From Ecdyonurus torrentis (Eukaryota; Arthropoda; Insecta; Ephemeroptera; Heptageniidae): a stretch of 64,000 nt of DNA. How positions within the stretch are numbered: position 1 is the stretch's first letter; every line of letters begins with the position of its first letter. The notes under the pieces are model-generated. The model made no database searches, was not told where the DNA came from, and saw nothing but the letters and a program-made list of their open reading frames with translations. The translations under genes and the position numbers were made by a program. The stretch covers positions 19,653,725 through 19,717,724 of the forward strand of contig OX439131.1 in assembly GCA_949318235.1 (NCBI GenBank), in the 5' to 3' direction. Shown here piece by piece: positions 10,797 through 22,228 of the stretch.

Positions 10797-10945
10797 ATTA
10801 GGAAAAATTGGGGAATGAAAAGTAGTAATGAGCGTACAATTAAGCTAATTGTTGTACTGACAGTGACGTCAAGAATTACCACAGCGGTCCTGCCAGTATC
10901 GGCTCATTATAGTCTCCCATTTCTCAATTTTTCATAATCTTATGT
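10797..10945. mobile_element. Foldback element, GAAAAATTG-ended family, copy 1
   Basis: The left end ATTAGGAAAAATTGGGGAAT pairs with the right end ATTTCTCAATTTTTCATAAT, and TAATGAGCG pairs with CGGCTCATTA. A TGACGTCA site lies in the middle at about 10864. Related termini are found at 11287-11482. Confidence 0.65.
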
Positions 10946-11064
10946 GTTTTTTAAATCATATCTTTTGTAAGTAACAATCATCACATTCAACTTTTGCTTG
11001 ATATTTATTAATTGAATAAGATAAGTAACTATAAAGTTGATGTTAAATAATGATTGGATATGAA

Positions 11065-11280
11065 ATGCATCAATGTTGTAGTGGAAAATATGTGTATCTC
11101 GTTATTTATCATGTGAAGCAAAATGTGTATCTTGTTTTTAGCAACAGCAAGCAAAATGCGAATCTTGTTTATTATTTTTTTGTCATGGCAAGTAAAATGT
11201 GTAACTCGGAGCGCCATCTAAATTATGTTCGGAAACAAGTTTAACATTTTGCTTGCAATGACAAAAAACGAGATACACAT
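11065..11280. mobile_element. Second copy of the ATACACATTTTGCTT element, right part truncated
   Basis: CATCAATGTTGTAGTGGAAA and later AAAATGTGTAACTCGGAGCG and CAAAAAACGAGATACACAT match the element at 3290-3525. It ends abruptly at 11280, where the next foldback begins, which suggests truncation by or insertion next to that element. Confidence 0.65.
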
Positions 11281-11286
11281 GGATAT

Positions 11287-11482
11287 AGATTGGAAAAATT
11301 GAAGAAAGTGAGTTGAGCTTTTGCTGACAGTGACCCTTGAGTAAAAGATAATAAACCCAATAATTACTAACCCAGACCAAAACTGAACCAGTCTGGCTTA
11401 GAAATTATAATCTCTCATATCATATTCAAGGCTCCCTATCAGCAAAAGCTCAACTCCCTTTCCCCAATTTTTCAAAATCTAT
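11287..11482. mobile_element. Foldback element, GAAAAATTG-ended family, copy 2
   Basis: TAGATTGGAAAAATTGAAGA at the left pairs with CCCCAATTTTTCAAAATCTA at the right, and GAGTTGAGCTTTTGCTGA pairs with TCAGCAAAAGCTCAACTC. The centre is unpaired, around CCCAGACCAAAACTG. It shares its ends with the element at 10797. Confidence 0.75.
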
Positions 11483-12287
11483 GTTTTGTTTCCAACCCAA
11501 TCTTGATTTATCAATCATTCCACAGTCATTTTTTTCCCCATTACTTCAAAATTAGTTCAAATTGTAACTTTAAAAGGAGATGGCTTATTATGATAACATT
11601 CTCCATGGAGAATAAATGCATTTATTTTATATTTAAAACTAGATTCTATTAAGGAAAATATATCGTATGTATTATTATGCTTCAGAATTTTTTCCAGCTG
11701 ATGAATTTTAAAAGACTGTAATTGCATATGGTTATGATAACTTGAGTTCATCGTAGGATTATAAAAAAAAATACTTTGTCACAGAACACATTTATTATAA
11801 CGCTATTCTTTAGTTGTTTCAAAATATCTACTTAATTCTAACCATATACGATGTAAAATATATTTACCAATATATATTATGTGCATTTTGTAAATTCAAA
11901 TTTCTTTACACAATATGAATTAATTCAGTAACATATATAAAGTACACTAGCACTATGAGACTATGACATATAGTTTTAAGTTTTAATATAACACAAAATA
12001 AATTATAGGAACAGAGAAGAAACAGTATTATTTTGATCTAATGTATATCAATGGAGCTTACCGCAGTGGAACCGTTCAATCAGGGACAGAGTGCAGGAAA
12101 ATAAGCTTATAGCTCTAATTTCCTTTACTTTATTGGTATTGAGGGACTGTGTTTTTAGTGAAATCATTGCATACATTATAATCATATATAAATTTTGAAT
12201 TGCACCAAAAAAAAAAAATCAGGATTGGTGATTGATGGATAGAAAAAAAAAATCAGAGGGCCATATAAAAACCCCATACTGAAAGGG

Positions 12288-12406
12288 TATATAGAAGGAA
12301 GGTCCTCGGATAAAAGGTTCTACCTGTGCGCAGCTCGCCGACACGCTATATCTGTGCGCAAAGGCAGGTCCTTTTATCCGAGGCGAGGACCTTCTTTCAC
12401 ACATAC
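12288..12406. mobile_element. Short MITE with GGTCCTCGGATAAAAGG arms
   Basis: The ends read GTATATAGAAGGAAGGTCCT and its inverse near CGAGGACCTTCTTTCACACA. CTCGGATAAAAGG pairs with CCTTTTATCCGAG, and the GC-rich centre contains a repeated TGTGCGCA. Related copies are at 17860-17914 (one arm) and 19541-19665 (complete). Confidence 0.75.
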
Positions 12407-12925
12407 ATTGAAAGTGAACCAAGTAAAAATCTTAAAAGCAAAGAACCACGCACATTATTATTTTTTTTTTCTTCATTTTTTTTTTTTGTCATTAATTGTA
12501 TGGCTAGAGAATATACTGACATATAAATATATAATTATATAAATGTAGCAGCTGTCTACTGATCTATTTGATGGTATAATATCGATTTCGGAGATTTCAA
12601 TTTTATAAAGCTTCACTTCTTTCTTACGAATTCCAAAAATAAAAAGTAGGTCCTCCAGGTGAGAGTGCGGTCAGCAGATAAACGTAGTGTGACTAAAAAA
12701 TAATCTCTTCTTAATTTGTTTCTTGGCACTATAAGGCAGTGTATAATACAGTATATTATTACTTTTTTTTATGTCATAATTGTATTGTACTGATCCCATA
12801 CCCATATAGTGGTTAAGAATATCAAAATTACGTTTGGTGTGTGTGCTAGGGGATGATTACATGTTTCCGAGGCAAACCAGTAAATGCGCCGAGCCAAATA
12901 ATAAAAGTAATAATAATAATAAATA

Positions 12926-13061
<136 letters not shown>

Positions 13062-13072
13062 AGGGACATTTG

Positions 13073-13182
<110 letters not shown>

Positions 13183-14299
13183 TTACCGTATTGGCTTAGA
13201 ATTATAAGTATTAAGAAAATATTTGTCCAAAAAAGTGGGCAAAAATCACGGGGGGAGATATACAGTATCACAGGGCTGCAAAAATAATTCATTACGGTAG
13301 AAAAATTATATACAAGAGAAATATTAATTGGTAATTTTTGATGTAGAAATAAGATATATTTGCGTGCTGGTATTTTACTAAAAAAACAAACAAAATATTA
13401 TTTTTGTAATTCGTTAATCAAGCTTTATTAAAATAAAATCCCAGAAATCGATAATATACCATTAGATAGATCAGCGCAGACAGCTACATTTATATAATGT
13501 ATAGTAGTACTTTATTGTCCTGTAGAGTTAATTGAAAATGAAATCCATGTAATTTTTTGCAGTCGAGCACATATATATATAAAAAGAGATGCTGAGGCTG
13601 TAGGTACCTACTCCCAGAATATTAAAAAAATATATGTTCAGGAGCTAATATTTGTAATATACACTGGTCTAAAATATGGGAATATATTGAATAAAAATAA
13701 AACTGGCACACTTATTCACGCGAGCACCCGCCAATTTCTTTGCCCCTAACATAGATGCAACCTAGCTTACGCTAATGATGAAAAGGTTGCCTATCTACAA
13801 GGCGAGATTTCAACTCTCGATTTATAGTACCTGTTGCACATATTATTATTATAGATATGGAATAAAACAGTATAAAGAACATCGTAAAAAAAGATATTAT
13901 CAAATAATTTCAATTAATGTAATTATATATATAAGCATCATAAAAAGCATATTATATATAGAAGCACACCCGCATAATTTGGCTTAGCGCGCGTGCAACA
14001 TGTGACTCACTTATCTACTGTAATCAAACGAGGGTGAAAGCAGGGTTTATTAATGTGAGAAGTTTTCACTTTATTCAACTTTATAATATTTATTATTGTT
14101 TATTAAATGCGGGTACACTCTCGACACACCATACTATATTGTAAAAATGGTTTTAATAGATAATTGTAGTTGGTATATAAATTCTACAATGGTCGTATAT
14201 ATAGAAAATAATATCTTATTTATAAAAATGCTAAATTAAAGATTTTTTAAAATAAACGCGTAAGAATAAATAAATATTAAATGTGTATATATATAGATG

Positions 14300-14435
14300 T
14301 AATTTAACATTGACGTCACAGTATAGGTAAAAAGGAAGCGTCTTCGTTTGCTTGTGCCCCGCGGCAATTTTTGCTCCATCTTCTTGATGCTAAGACGATG
14401 CCGTGTCGTTTTTCGTTCGTTGTCTGGCTACAAGC
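14300..14435. promoter_or_regulatory. CpG-rich segment with a CRE (TGACGTCA)
   Basis: A perfect TGACGTCA lies at about 14312, followed by unusually GC-rich sequence (CCCCGCGGCAATTTTTGC). It immediately flanks the miR-279 hairpin. It could be part of the primary transcript or a promoter for the + strand; direction is unresolved. Confidence 0.35.
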
Positions 14436-14510
14436 GTCATGGATGAGTGTGGATCTAGTCATGATTTATTATTAAAACATGAATCTAAACCCTCACCCAT
14501 CAACTACACT
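14436..14510 (-). ncRNA. mir-279: miR-279 precursor hairpin
   Basis: Read on the minus strand, the 3p arm carries TGACTAGATCCACACTCA, then TCCA, identical to the protostome miR-279 mature sequence including its GACTAGA seed. The mature 22-mer is the complement of 14440-14461. The 5p arm, GATGGGTGAGGGTTTAGATT, pairs with it over about 24 bases with small mismatches. CATG:CATG closes a loop of about 14 bases (TTTTAATAATAAAT). Arm position, star strand and loop size all fit known miR-279 precursors. In flies miR-279 controls CO2-neuron fate and tunes JAK/STAT signalling; the role here is inferred only by homology. The 3' end CATCCA, rather than fly CATTAA, is the form I associate with several non-fly protostomes. 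Confidence 0.88.
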
Positions 14511-14565
14511 TTTGCTCAACGATGAAATTTTTAATAAATTTCTTCAATTTCTTTTTCTTATGCAG

Positions 14566-14677
14566 ACGTATTACAAGAAAAGAAAAAAAAGTGGCAGCGA
14601 TCCGCAGTTCCGCGCGCTCGACTCCCAATGCATTGATCATGATGGCGAGTGAAGGTGGGAAAGGTATGCAAGGTCAG
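14566..14677 (+). CDS. Possible 5' exon with start codon (MMASEGGKGMQGQ)
   Basis: A 112-base CpG-rich segment bounded by a good acceptor (TTCTTTTTCTTATGCAG) and donor (CAG|GTAAAC) on the + strand. An ATGATGG start at 14639 opens MMASEGGKGMQGQ, phase 0 at the donor. I do not recognise the protein, and no certain next exon is visible. It lies 56 bases from the miR-279 hairpin, which is transcribed from the other strand. Equally possible: the segment is noncoding GC-rich sequence of the pri-miR-279 transcript and the splice sites are coincidental. Coding bounds would be 14639-14677. Confidence 0.28.
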
Positions 14678-15039
14678 GTAAACGCTTGGGTTTTCAAACT
14701 CTCTCACGACTATTTTTTTTTTATGTAAAATTTATGAAAAATATATATAAATGCCCAAGAAGTTTTTAATATACTGGATAAAATAAAAAAATAGAAAATT
14801 CTAATGCATAAATCTTTTAGTTTGAGAAAAAAACTATAATTATTTAAATTTTGTATCGCCAACGTCAAACCAGGTAAAAGCGAAGCCAAGCCATCGTGCC
14901 ATCTCGAAGAAAAAAAAAATCAAGATTTTGCAAAATATTTGATAGAAATCTTTTCATGAATGAAATTTAAAACTTTAAATAAATTAAAAACAATGAAGTT
15001 ATAATTAAAGGCTAAAATTTGAACTAAAACATAATTTAC

Positions 15040-15234
15040 CTGTACCAAGCCATCACTAACGACCGCGAGACGAAATGCTCAAGTTGTGAAGACAGGAGAG
15101 AAGCGAACGCGAAGAAGCCTTGAGAGTGAAGTGAAATCACGGCGCGAGAGAAGCGAGCAAGCAGCCACGCACGGCTTGCTCTCAACAACGGTTTATTGTC
15201 CTCCTGAACTATGCGGGATATGAATTGGCCACTC
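15040..15234 (-). ncRNA. Candidate leader exon of the pri-miR-279 transcript
   Basis: A CpG-rich segment upstream of miR-279 on the same strand. Its proposed 5' end is about 30 bases downstream of a TATA element, and its 3' end is a consensus donor on the minus strand (ACAG|GTAAAT at 15040/15039). It could be coding (a minus frame ends MAWYR just at the donor), but I see no protein similarity. If spliced from here, the hairpin about 530 bases downstream would lie in the first intron or next exon. Confidence 0.4.
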
Positions 15235-15257
15235 ACAGCTCAGGTATCAGGGTAAAA

Positions 15258-15281
15258 ATTTATAAGCCTCTTGTTGATTGG
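15258..15281 (-). promoter_or_regulatory. Minus-strand TATA and CCAAT boxes
   Basis: On the minus strand CCAAT (15281-15277) precedes TATAAAT (15264-15258), and a CpG-rich block begins about 25-30 bases downstream. The arrangement fits a focused RNA polymerase II promoter pointing toward miR-279. Confidence 0.45.
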
Positions 15282-15370
15282 TACAACATTTTGGCGCTTA
15301 ATTTTCTTTAGAATTCTAAACCGTTGAAGTGGGGGACACAGCAAGAAGATCTTATTCTCCCACCCTCCTC

Positions 15371-15420
15371 TGACTCATCATAATGAGCCTATAAAACCGG
15401 TTTGCAGTAAACTTTATACA
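15371..15420 (+). promoter_or_regulatory. Plus-strand TATAAAA with AP-1-like TGACTCA
   Basis: TGACTCATCA at 15371 is followed by TATAAAA at 15390-15396. With the minus-strand TATA 130 bases away, this could make a divergent promoter pair. No + strand exon is recognised downstream. Confidence 0.25.
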
Positions 15421-16299
15421 TACGTCATGAAAATTTTATATACGAAAAATTTTCACTTTTGCAATCATATCAAATTTATGATGCAGTTTATCAAAATTTT
15501 GTATCACTAAAAAAAAAAAAAAATCAACTTTATATCATCATAATATTTAATTTGTAAAAGTGTAATATGAGTATGACCCATGATATTCGATCACGATCAT
15601 GCATACGACTATATTTAATTAAACGTAGTGCGCACATTCGTATATCGTACTTCAAATTTATGCCATGTAGCAAAAGGATAAACCTATATTACGTGGCATG
15701 CATAATTAATTTTATTTGTACATAACTAATTTTAATTTACGTTACATGCATTGAAGGAAGACATAATAGTCTTATAAACTAAATGGACCGGCTTCCACCT
15801 CACAAGAAAAAAAAAAAGGAACGGCTATATTTCAGTTTGTCGAACAATAAAATCTTAATTACGATGAAATATAATAATAATATCAACCCCCATCCAGTTT
15901 TAGTTTTTTTTTTTTTTTTTTTTTCCCCAGAACAATGGCACTTTTGAGTGTCTTATTATAATAATATATAAGTTAAGAAATATTATATATTTTAGCTATC
16001 ATTCTTCTGTTCGTCTTTCTATTGAGACAGCGTTATATTTTTAATAAATTATATTTATTCTGTTAATTCTCATACTGAGCAAACCGATATCGGTTGACAG
16101 TCTCTCTACTCTTTCGCTTTGCACCTTTTTTTTTTTTTTTTTTTTTTATTTTTTTAGTAGTAGTACACGTATAGACATATATGATTAAGTAGGAAAATTT
16201 ATTTTAAAAAAGTATATAAAAATATTGTAAGTTGCTATTTTAATTAAATTCATATTTGCCCCCTACTGCAGGTGTTATAATATAATAAACCCCCCTCCC

Positions 16300-16545
16300 C
16301 TCCCTGTCGTGAGTATGTCCTGCTCTCAATCGCGAGCTCACGAACAAGCCAGCAAGGTGAAGCTTTGGTGTAGATCACAGCTCACAGCACAGGTAGATAG
16401 ATAGAGAAGGAAAAAAAATCCTCGCAAGTAAGGAAGGAAGCTTCGCTCGCTGGCTATCCTCCACCTCCTCCACCTGCCCGTTGCTTGTAACCTCGAAAAC
16501 CGAGCAGCAGTAATACAAAGCACTCGCATTCTCCCCTGGTAATAA
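16300..16545 (-). other. GC-rich patch with a strong minus-strand acceptor
   Basis: The minus strand has a long pyrimidine tract ending TTATTACCAG|GGGAGAATG (boundary near 16540). An open frame follows to a stop near 16338 and includes FFFLLYLSTCAVSC. CpG-rich sequence and Arg/Trp-rich composition argue for a noncoding or UTR exon as much as for coding. On the + strand GTGAGTAT at about 16309 is a donor-like match. I cannot assign it. Confidence 0.2.
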
Positions 16546-17586
16546 AAAAAAAAAAGGAGAAAAAAAAAAAGGAAAGATTTTACATTTTTTACTGCTTTTT
16601 CTATTGAAAATCTGGACGAATACAATGAAAAAACAATTTTAAGTGGTGTATTGATTTTTAAATTACCTCTATATGCTGTTAAAAGATTTACTTCTCTATA
16701 GGGCTGAAAAAAAAAAGTACAGTTATAAAAACTCAAAGAACAGAGGAATGAAGTATTTATCGAAGAGAAAGCGAGGTAAAGTGGATTTATAACTTTGCTA
16801 AAAATTTTGCACTAGACGCGGTACGCACGCCTAAACCATCACAAAAATGCTTCCATGTATTGAAAAAATGCAAATATAAATAAGATCATATTTGTCGACG
16901 TTAAAATTTTATAAATACATATTACCATGTAAAAATTAATTATATACCTTTCGCAGATATAATTATTTAATAAAAGTAACATCATAATAATAAAGAACAT
17001 AGGGACAATATTTTTAAACAATTTGCGTACTTTTAGAATAAAATATATAGCGTATATAGCGAAGGAAAAAATAAAAAAATATATTACATAGATGCAAATA
17101 ATTTTTGCTAGTCATGCTTCCTCGATTTACTCGAGTTGTTAAAAACAACAAAGCAAACAATTTTCTTGTGAAGTACTGTACGTTGAACAGCAAGACTATT
17201 TTCAATATGATTTCAAGTCTATCATAATTATTTATGTTCAGTCCTAAAATAATTTGAAAACAATCAAACTTAAATATCCAATAATACATTTAAATTATAA
17301 AATATGTTTTCCAGCAACGTATATAGCAACATTGTTCTATAAAACGATAACGAACAGTATAATATATTTTGCTATATGCAATAAAGTCAATAAAACCCTT
17401 GCATATCCTTACGCTTTGTCGCCATTTTCGTGGTGCCTAATGCATTGTCCAGCAAAAGGGAAACATAATTTTACCTCATTTATCGCATAAATAAACGTTT
17501 ATTCCGACTGTAATCATTTTTCTCATATTTTTTAAGCTTATTATTAGCGCCTAGAAATAAGGTTTAAATTAGGTTTAAAGCTTAGT

Positions 17587-17730
17587 TTGCTCATTGAATT
17601 TAGAGTATACTCTAAATTCAATGGTTTATTGCTATTAAAAAAAAATGTGTTTTTCATATGCTGGCCTGTGTATTTCTGACCACCAAAATGGTGGCTCTTA
17701 AATATGAGTGCAACCAGTCTATAGCAATAA
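17587..17730. mobile_element. Element D fragment with a CATTGAATTTAGAGTATAC palindrome
   Basis: A 32-base perfect palindrome starting CATTGAATTTAGAGTA sits at about 17594-17625. The sequence after it, GGCCTGTGTATTTCTGAC to GCAACCAGTCTATAG, resembles the right end of the elements at 19066 and 44027. The same palindrome is inserted in the MITE at 44224. Confidence 0.6.
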
Positions 17731-17859
17731 ATGAATCCATTTTAATGACGATTAAAAAATATGTATATTTTCAGCGTAATTTTAACGCAATACATAATTT
17801 TTAAGTTTTCAAATTATTGTAACTTCTCAGCATATTTAGGTAATTTTACTTTTGGTATA

Positions 17860-17914
17860 CAGAAGAAAGGTCCGTGGAAAAAAGGACCTCGGATAAAAGG
17901 TCCTACCTGTGCAT
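17860..17914. mobile_element. GGTCCTCGGATAAAAGG MITE, single arm
   Basis: GTATACAGAAGAAAGGTCCG then GACCTCGGATAAAAGGTCCT and ACCTGTGC match one arm of the elements at 12288 and 19541. The opposite arm is missing. Confidence 0.6.
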
Positions 17915-19065
17915 TCATTCGACTTTAATTTTCTAACACTTTTTCTTCTTCCCCCCCCCCCCCCCCCCCCGCTTCTCTTTGATTTTCTTACAAAATATCA
18001 ATCACTGCAATTTTCACGTATAAGTTTCTAAATAATATATTATATCAATTATATCCTAACATATGTCAACATGTAAATACACAAAAATACTGGTAGATTT
18101 AAATAATTATTTCAATATAAAAATATTTTAATAGAATTATAATTCATGAAAACTGTCCAAAATTTAAAAATCCTGATTAATTTTGAGGAAGAGCAGATGA
18201 GAAAAACATTTAAATTTAAGTCACAAAACAAAAATAATGAAACTAAGCAATATAATACAACAATAAGAAAAGTACAGCAATTTAAAATCGTATGTTATGT
18301 ATATATCTAACTTAAGTTAGAAATTTCTAATGAATCAAAACTTAATAATGATATAAAGATATCAAAGTAAACTGAATATCAATATATTGCATTTTTTTTT
18401 TTTAATTGAAGAAAATTTTAGAAAAAAAGAAGAAGAAAAAAAAGGGGGGTGGGGAGCAATATAAGTTTCCAAACTCAATCTAGTGTAAAAATTTACAATC
18501 ATTTCAATAAGTTCTGATTCCAATAAATAGAATACTTTTAGATTGAAGGACTTGAGAAGTCCTTGATAAAATAAAAGTTTTGATGATGAAGCCAAATAAA
18601 AATGATGACAAACTATAATATATTGATAAATGATCGGATGTTTTTTAAGACTTTTCATATATCAAGATACAGGTTTTGCACAAATTCAAATTCAATGTTT
18701 TATTTTATGTATATAGGAAAATGTTTAGAACTTAAAGTTATCAAACTTATGGAGTTCTAACAATCGCGAGCATTTGTATTTTTTTATTGTTTTGTAAATT
18801 TTTGCTTGACTGTTGTTTTCCTTATATAATGAAAATATAAGATTACTCTACTTGTATATATAGTGGAAGTTTCATTTGAAAATGAATTATGATTAAATTT
18901 AAAATATGTTTGCGTCTCCAATGTAAATAGTATATAAAAATAAAATATGCGGATTTTTTTTTTATACAATTCGCGACTTGCATAAGAATTTTTTTCATTA
19001 TTGGAAACTGAGTGAACATATTTGTTTTTACATAAGAAACGCATTTTGAGTAAACAATTTTATCA

Positions 19066-19382
19066 CTAAAGGGTATATCTGCATGATGTCATATTTAATG
19101 CGCTTTGGACACCATACTGGAGTAATGAATAGCATTGCTCAGTATAGCACAAACTTCGTTTTGGGCTATTTTTATTGGGAATTGGTTTCTTGTTTGTTTT
19201 ATTGTAATTTTTCTTACATACTTGAGATACTATATAATTCAACCAATTAATATCATTGATTATTTTAAAAATATTTCTTAGTATTTTTAAAGTATCAAAA
19301 TTAGTCATTTTCCTATACGGCCCATATTATTGAGTGATCCAACATGGCGTTGACTTTAATATGAATGCATACACTCTATAGT
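19066..19382. mobile_element. Element D, uninterrupted copy (~317 bp)
   Basis: It starts CTAAAGGGTATATCTGCATG and ends ATGCATACACTCTATAG, an imperfect inverted repeat. It shares AATGAATAGCATTGCTCAG, a TTTGGGCTATTT block and ATTTTTCTTACATACTTGAG with 44027-44730, where a second transposon interrupts it. No coding capacity. Confidence 0.7.
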
Positions 19383-19540
19383 TTGCAACAACTAAAAAAA
19401 TTCCCATGCAAGTCGTCAATTTGAGCTCTGTTATTTATTATTATTTTTTTTTATCTATAAAATTAAAAAATTAATTAGTACTGATTTATTTTTTAATTTA
19501 CTACTCAGGAGGTTTCTATTAGCAATTTATATATTTGATG

Positions 19541-19665
19541 GCGGACAAAAGGCCCTCGGACAAAAGGCCCTGGCTGTGCGCACAGGTAAAGCATATCGGC
19601 GAGCGGCGCAGAGGTAGGGTCTTTTGTCGGAGGGCCTTTTGTCCGCGGGCCTTCTGTCTGTATAC
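19541..19665. mobile_element. GC-rich MITE with doubled CGGACAAAAGGCCCT arms
   Basis: Each arm has two tandem copies of CGGACAAAAGGCCCT (left) or their complement (right), around a core with GTGCGCAC and CGGCGAGCGGCGCAG. This is the best preserved member of the family at 12288 and 17860. It stands out sharply in base composition from its surroundings. Confidence 0.8.
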
Positions 19666-20617
19666 GTTTTGAAGTATTATTGGGTGCAGTTTGATCATAA
19701 TACATAAAATTTAACTGTAAGAATTAAGAACAGAGAACCTCTTATTTTTATTATTATTATTTTTATTCTGTTCAGTAAAATTATTATTGATTTGTCGAGA
19801 AAGCAATTTTCCATGACCAGCAAATACTATCAATTTTGATCACGTATATATTGTGTGAAATATTCATTGCATAAAGACAAGTAAACCAATAAGCGTTAAA
19901 AAAGCCTTTGCTCACTTGCTTTAAACTCTCGTGCATCGTGCATGTGAAAATTTGAAAAAATAAAAAGATTATGCCAATCTACGTAATTGATGAATTTGTA
20001 TTCATATTTTCTGTCATTTTTTCTTAACATTTTACATAGGAGTATAAATTAAAATTTTAATTTTAAACGATTGCAAAAAGTGCCTCTACCCCCCCCCCCC
20101 TCAACCCCAACAAAAGGTACAATATTGAATTAAATCATTCCAATTTTTTATTGAAACTTTTATAATTTTCTATTAGTATTATATAATAAAAAACTCTTTA
20201 CTTTGCCGGAGAGTGTTAGTGATCAAAAATTTACTCAGCTAAACAAAAGATGAAAGATTATATTGTATTTAAAAATACAAGATAATTAACTAAATGATAA
20301 TATTTACAATTTATGAAACTACTTTTTCTGCTTCCATTGAGGCGAGAGTCATATTGACAGAAACAAAAGACAAAAAATCAATACAAAAGGTATACATTAA
20401 ATTCTTAATCAATATGCTTAAAGAGGGATAATGCTAATATTAAGAAATTTTATAGGTTTATTTGGTTCACACATATATATTGGAATTGGATGAAAATCAC
20501 AAAAGGGAAGTTGGTGAATATATATAATATAGAGAGCTTAATATAATCGTTAATCGTATCGTGCCGCAGCTAAATATCTGAGCATTATTGTTGTATACGA
20601 GATGAAAGATTACATGC

Positions 20618-20754
20618 ATGCTTGAGGCGCCGGTGAACGTTAAGATGACATACGAAGACACCCTGGCATTCAGAACGAGGCAACGAGGCGAAAATGACCC
20701 GGCCACTCGGAACATAAAGGTACTCAAGCGCACTTCTCAACATCCCGCCTTGGG
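20618..20754 (+). CDS. Possible coding exon, unknown protein
   Basis: A GC- and CpG-rich segment in AT-rich DNA with an open + frame from ATG: MLEAPVNVKMTYEDTLAFRT, then RQRGENDPATRNIKVLKRTS, then QHPAL. It ends at a good donor (TTGGG|GTGAGT), phase 2. Amino acid composition is protein-like and there is no low complexity. The upstream acceptor is not convincing, so the ATG at 20618 would be the start. The minus strand is also open here, with an AAG acceptor after a pyrimidine tract, so strand is not certain. I do not recognise a family. Confidence 0.3.
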
Positions 20755-21138
20755 GTGAGTAAAACAAAAGACATTCAAATGAGACAAGTAACAAGAAGTT
20801 AACTAAAAATTCTTTCTGTCTTCAATGTGCTCGTCATTAAATATATACACCAGCACTTTTGTCTTCAAAATCCTTCAAATGGATATTATTTTTGTTTGTT
20901 TTTTTAGTTTCCTTCAATTTTTCAACAATTTAATATAATGCTAACTTCAACAAATCAAGCAAATTTAATAAAAAAAAATAGACCTATAACTTTTTTTTTA
21001 ATTTGTATTTAAAATCAAAACTTTATTTATTTATTATTTGATCACAGAACTTTTATTTTGCTGGAGGTACACCATAAATAATAAATTGAGCTTTTACATT
21101 CAGTTGAGACTAAATTTTTTGTACCTATGTTGATTATA

Positions 21139-21141
<3 letters not shown>

Positions 21142-21217
<76 letters not shown>
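21142..21217. repeat. (GA)n microsatellite
   Basis: A 76-base perfect GA tract. Other GA/CT tracts of at least 15 bases: 25109-25142, 26952-26990, 27436-27463, 27555-27574, 30178-30229, 31171-31216, 35219-35277, 41678-41702, 45117-45138, 47482-47514, 48594-48618, 55574-55614, 57067-57135, 59090-59124 and 61919-61956. Confidence 0.97.
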
Positions 21218-21221
<4 letters not shown>

Positions 21222-22228
21222 ATGTTATTGGTAATATCAACAGAAACTCGATCACATTATAAGCAAGAGGTCATTGTTTATTTATCAATATATTTATATA
21301 TATATTTTGTGTTTGCTTTATTTTTTCTGAAAATTACATTTTGTATCCGCATGCACACAAAACTTTCATTTCATTCACAGAAAATGTTTTTTTTTTTTTA
21401 AAGCTAAAATAAATCAAATGAAAGCTTTTAAATAATAATCATTTTTTAATATTGCTTTGATCATTGATTTAATGATATTGATTATGCATTAATGCCATTA
21501 ATTGTAAAAAAAAAAAAAAAAAAAAAAAAACTTTGGATTTGAAGTTTGATGTCAAAGAGCAATATATATCTCTATTAGACTACAAGGATAGATGACAGAT
21601 TACTATATAGATAGATTACTATAGATAGAGCATACAAGTCTGTGATGGTTATAATAATACAATATAATATATGAGTTATTTATTATTATTATTATTATAA
21701 TGAGTGTGGCAGCTTTTATTTTTGTTCTAAGAATTAAAAAGCAATAATAAAACCAGTCGCACCTAAACAAGGTCCTGGAAAAAAAAGTGTAAAGTAACAG
21801 TTGGTGCTGATTGCGGCAAGAGCAAAATCTAATATATATATAATTGATAGTGAAATAGTATAATATGGTTCTGCACACTGCAGTGTATTACCAAATACCA
21901 TACACATGGTCTTTGGTAGTACTGTACTGTACAGTTCGTATGTATACATACCAACAATTTAAGCCTCTTTATACAGAGATTGCAATCCCTATCTATGAGA
22001 AAGAATGAGAGGATCTCTATATTTTTTTACAGTTACATTCTTTCAAAGTATACAATACTGTAAAATTTTATTCATGACTTTCTTTTCCCCTAAAAATATA
22101 TTTATTTATATTAAAAAAAAAAAAAAAAAAAAAAGTTACAATTCCAGCTACTTATATAGACTTTAATTATTACAGTTATAGTATAATAAATAAGACTTGA
22201 TAAAAATAAAGTAAAAACCTAAAAAAAT

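Noticed and set aside
13266..13290. TATCACAG (miR-2/13 seed), also near 28783
   Set aside because: No hairpin partner upstream; chance seed matches.
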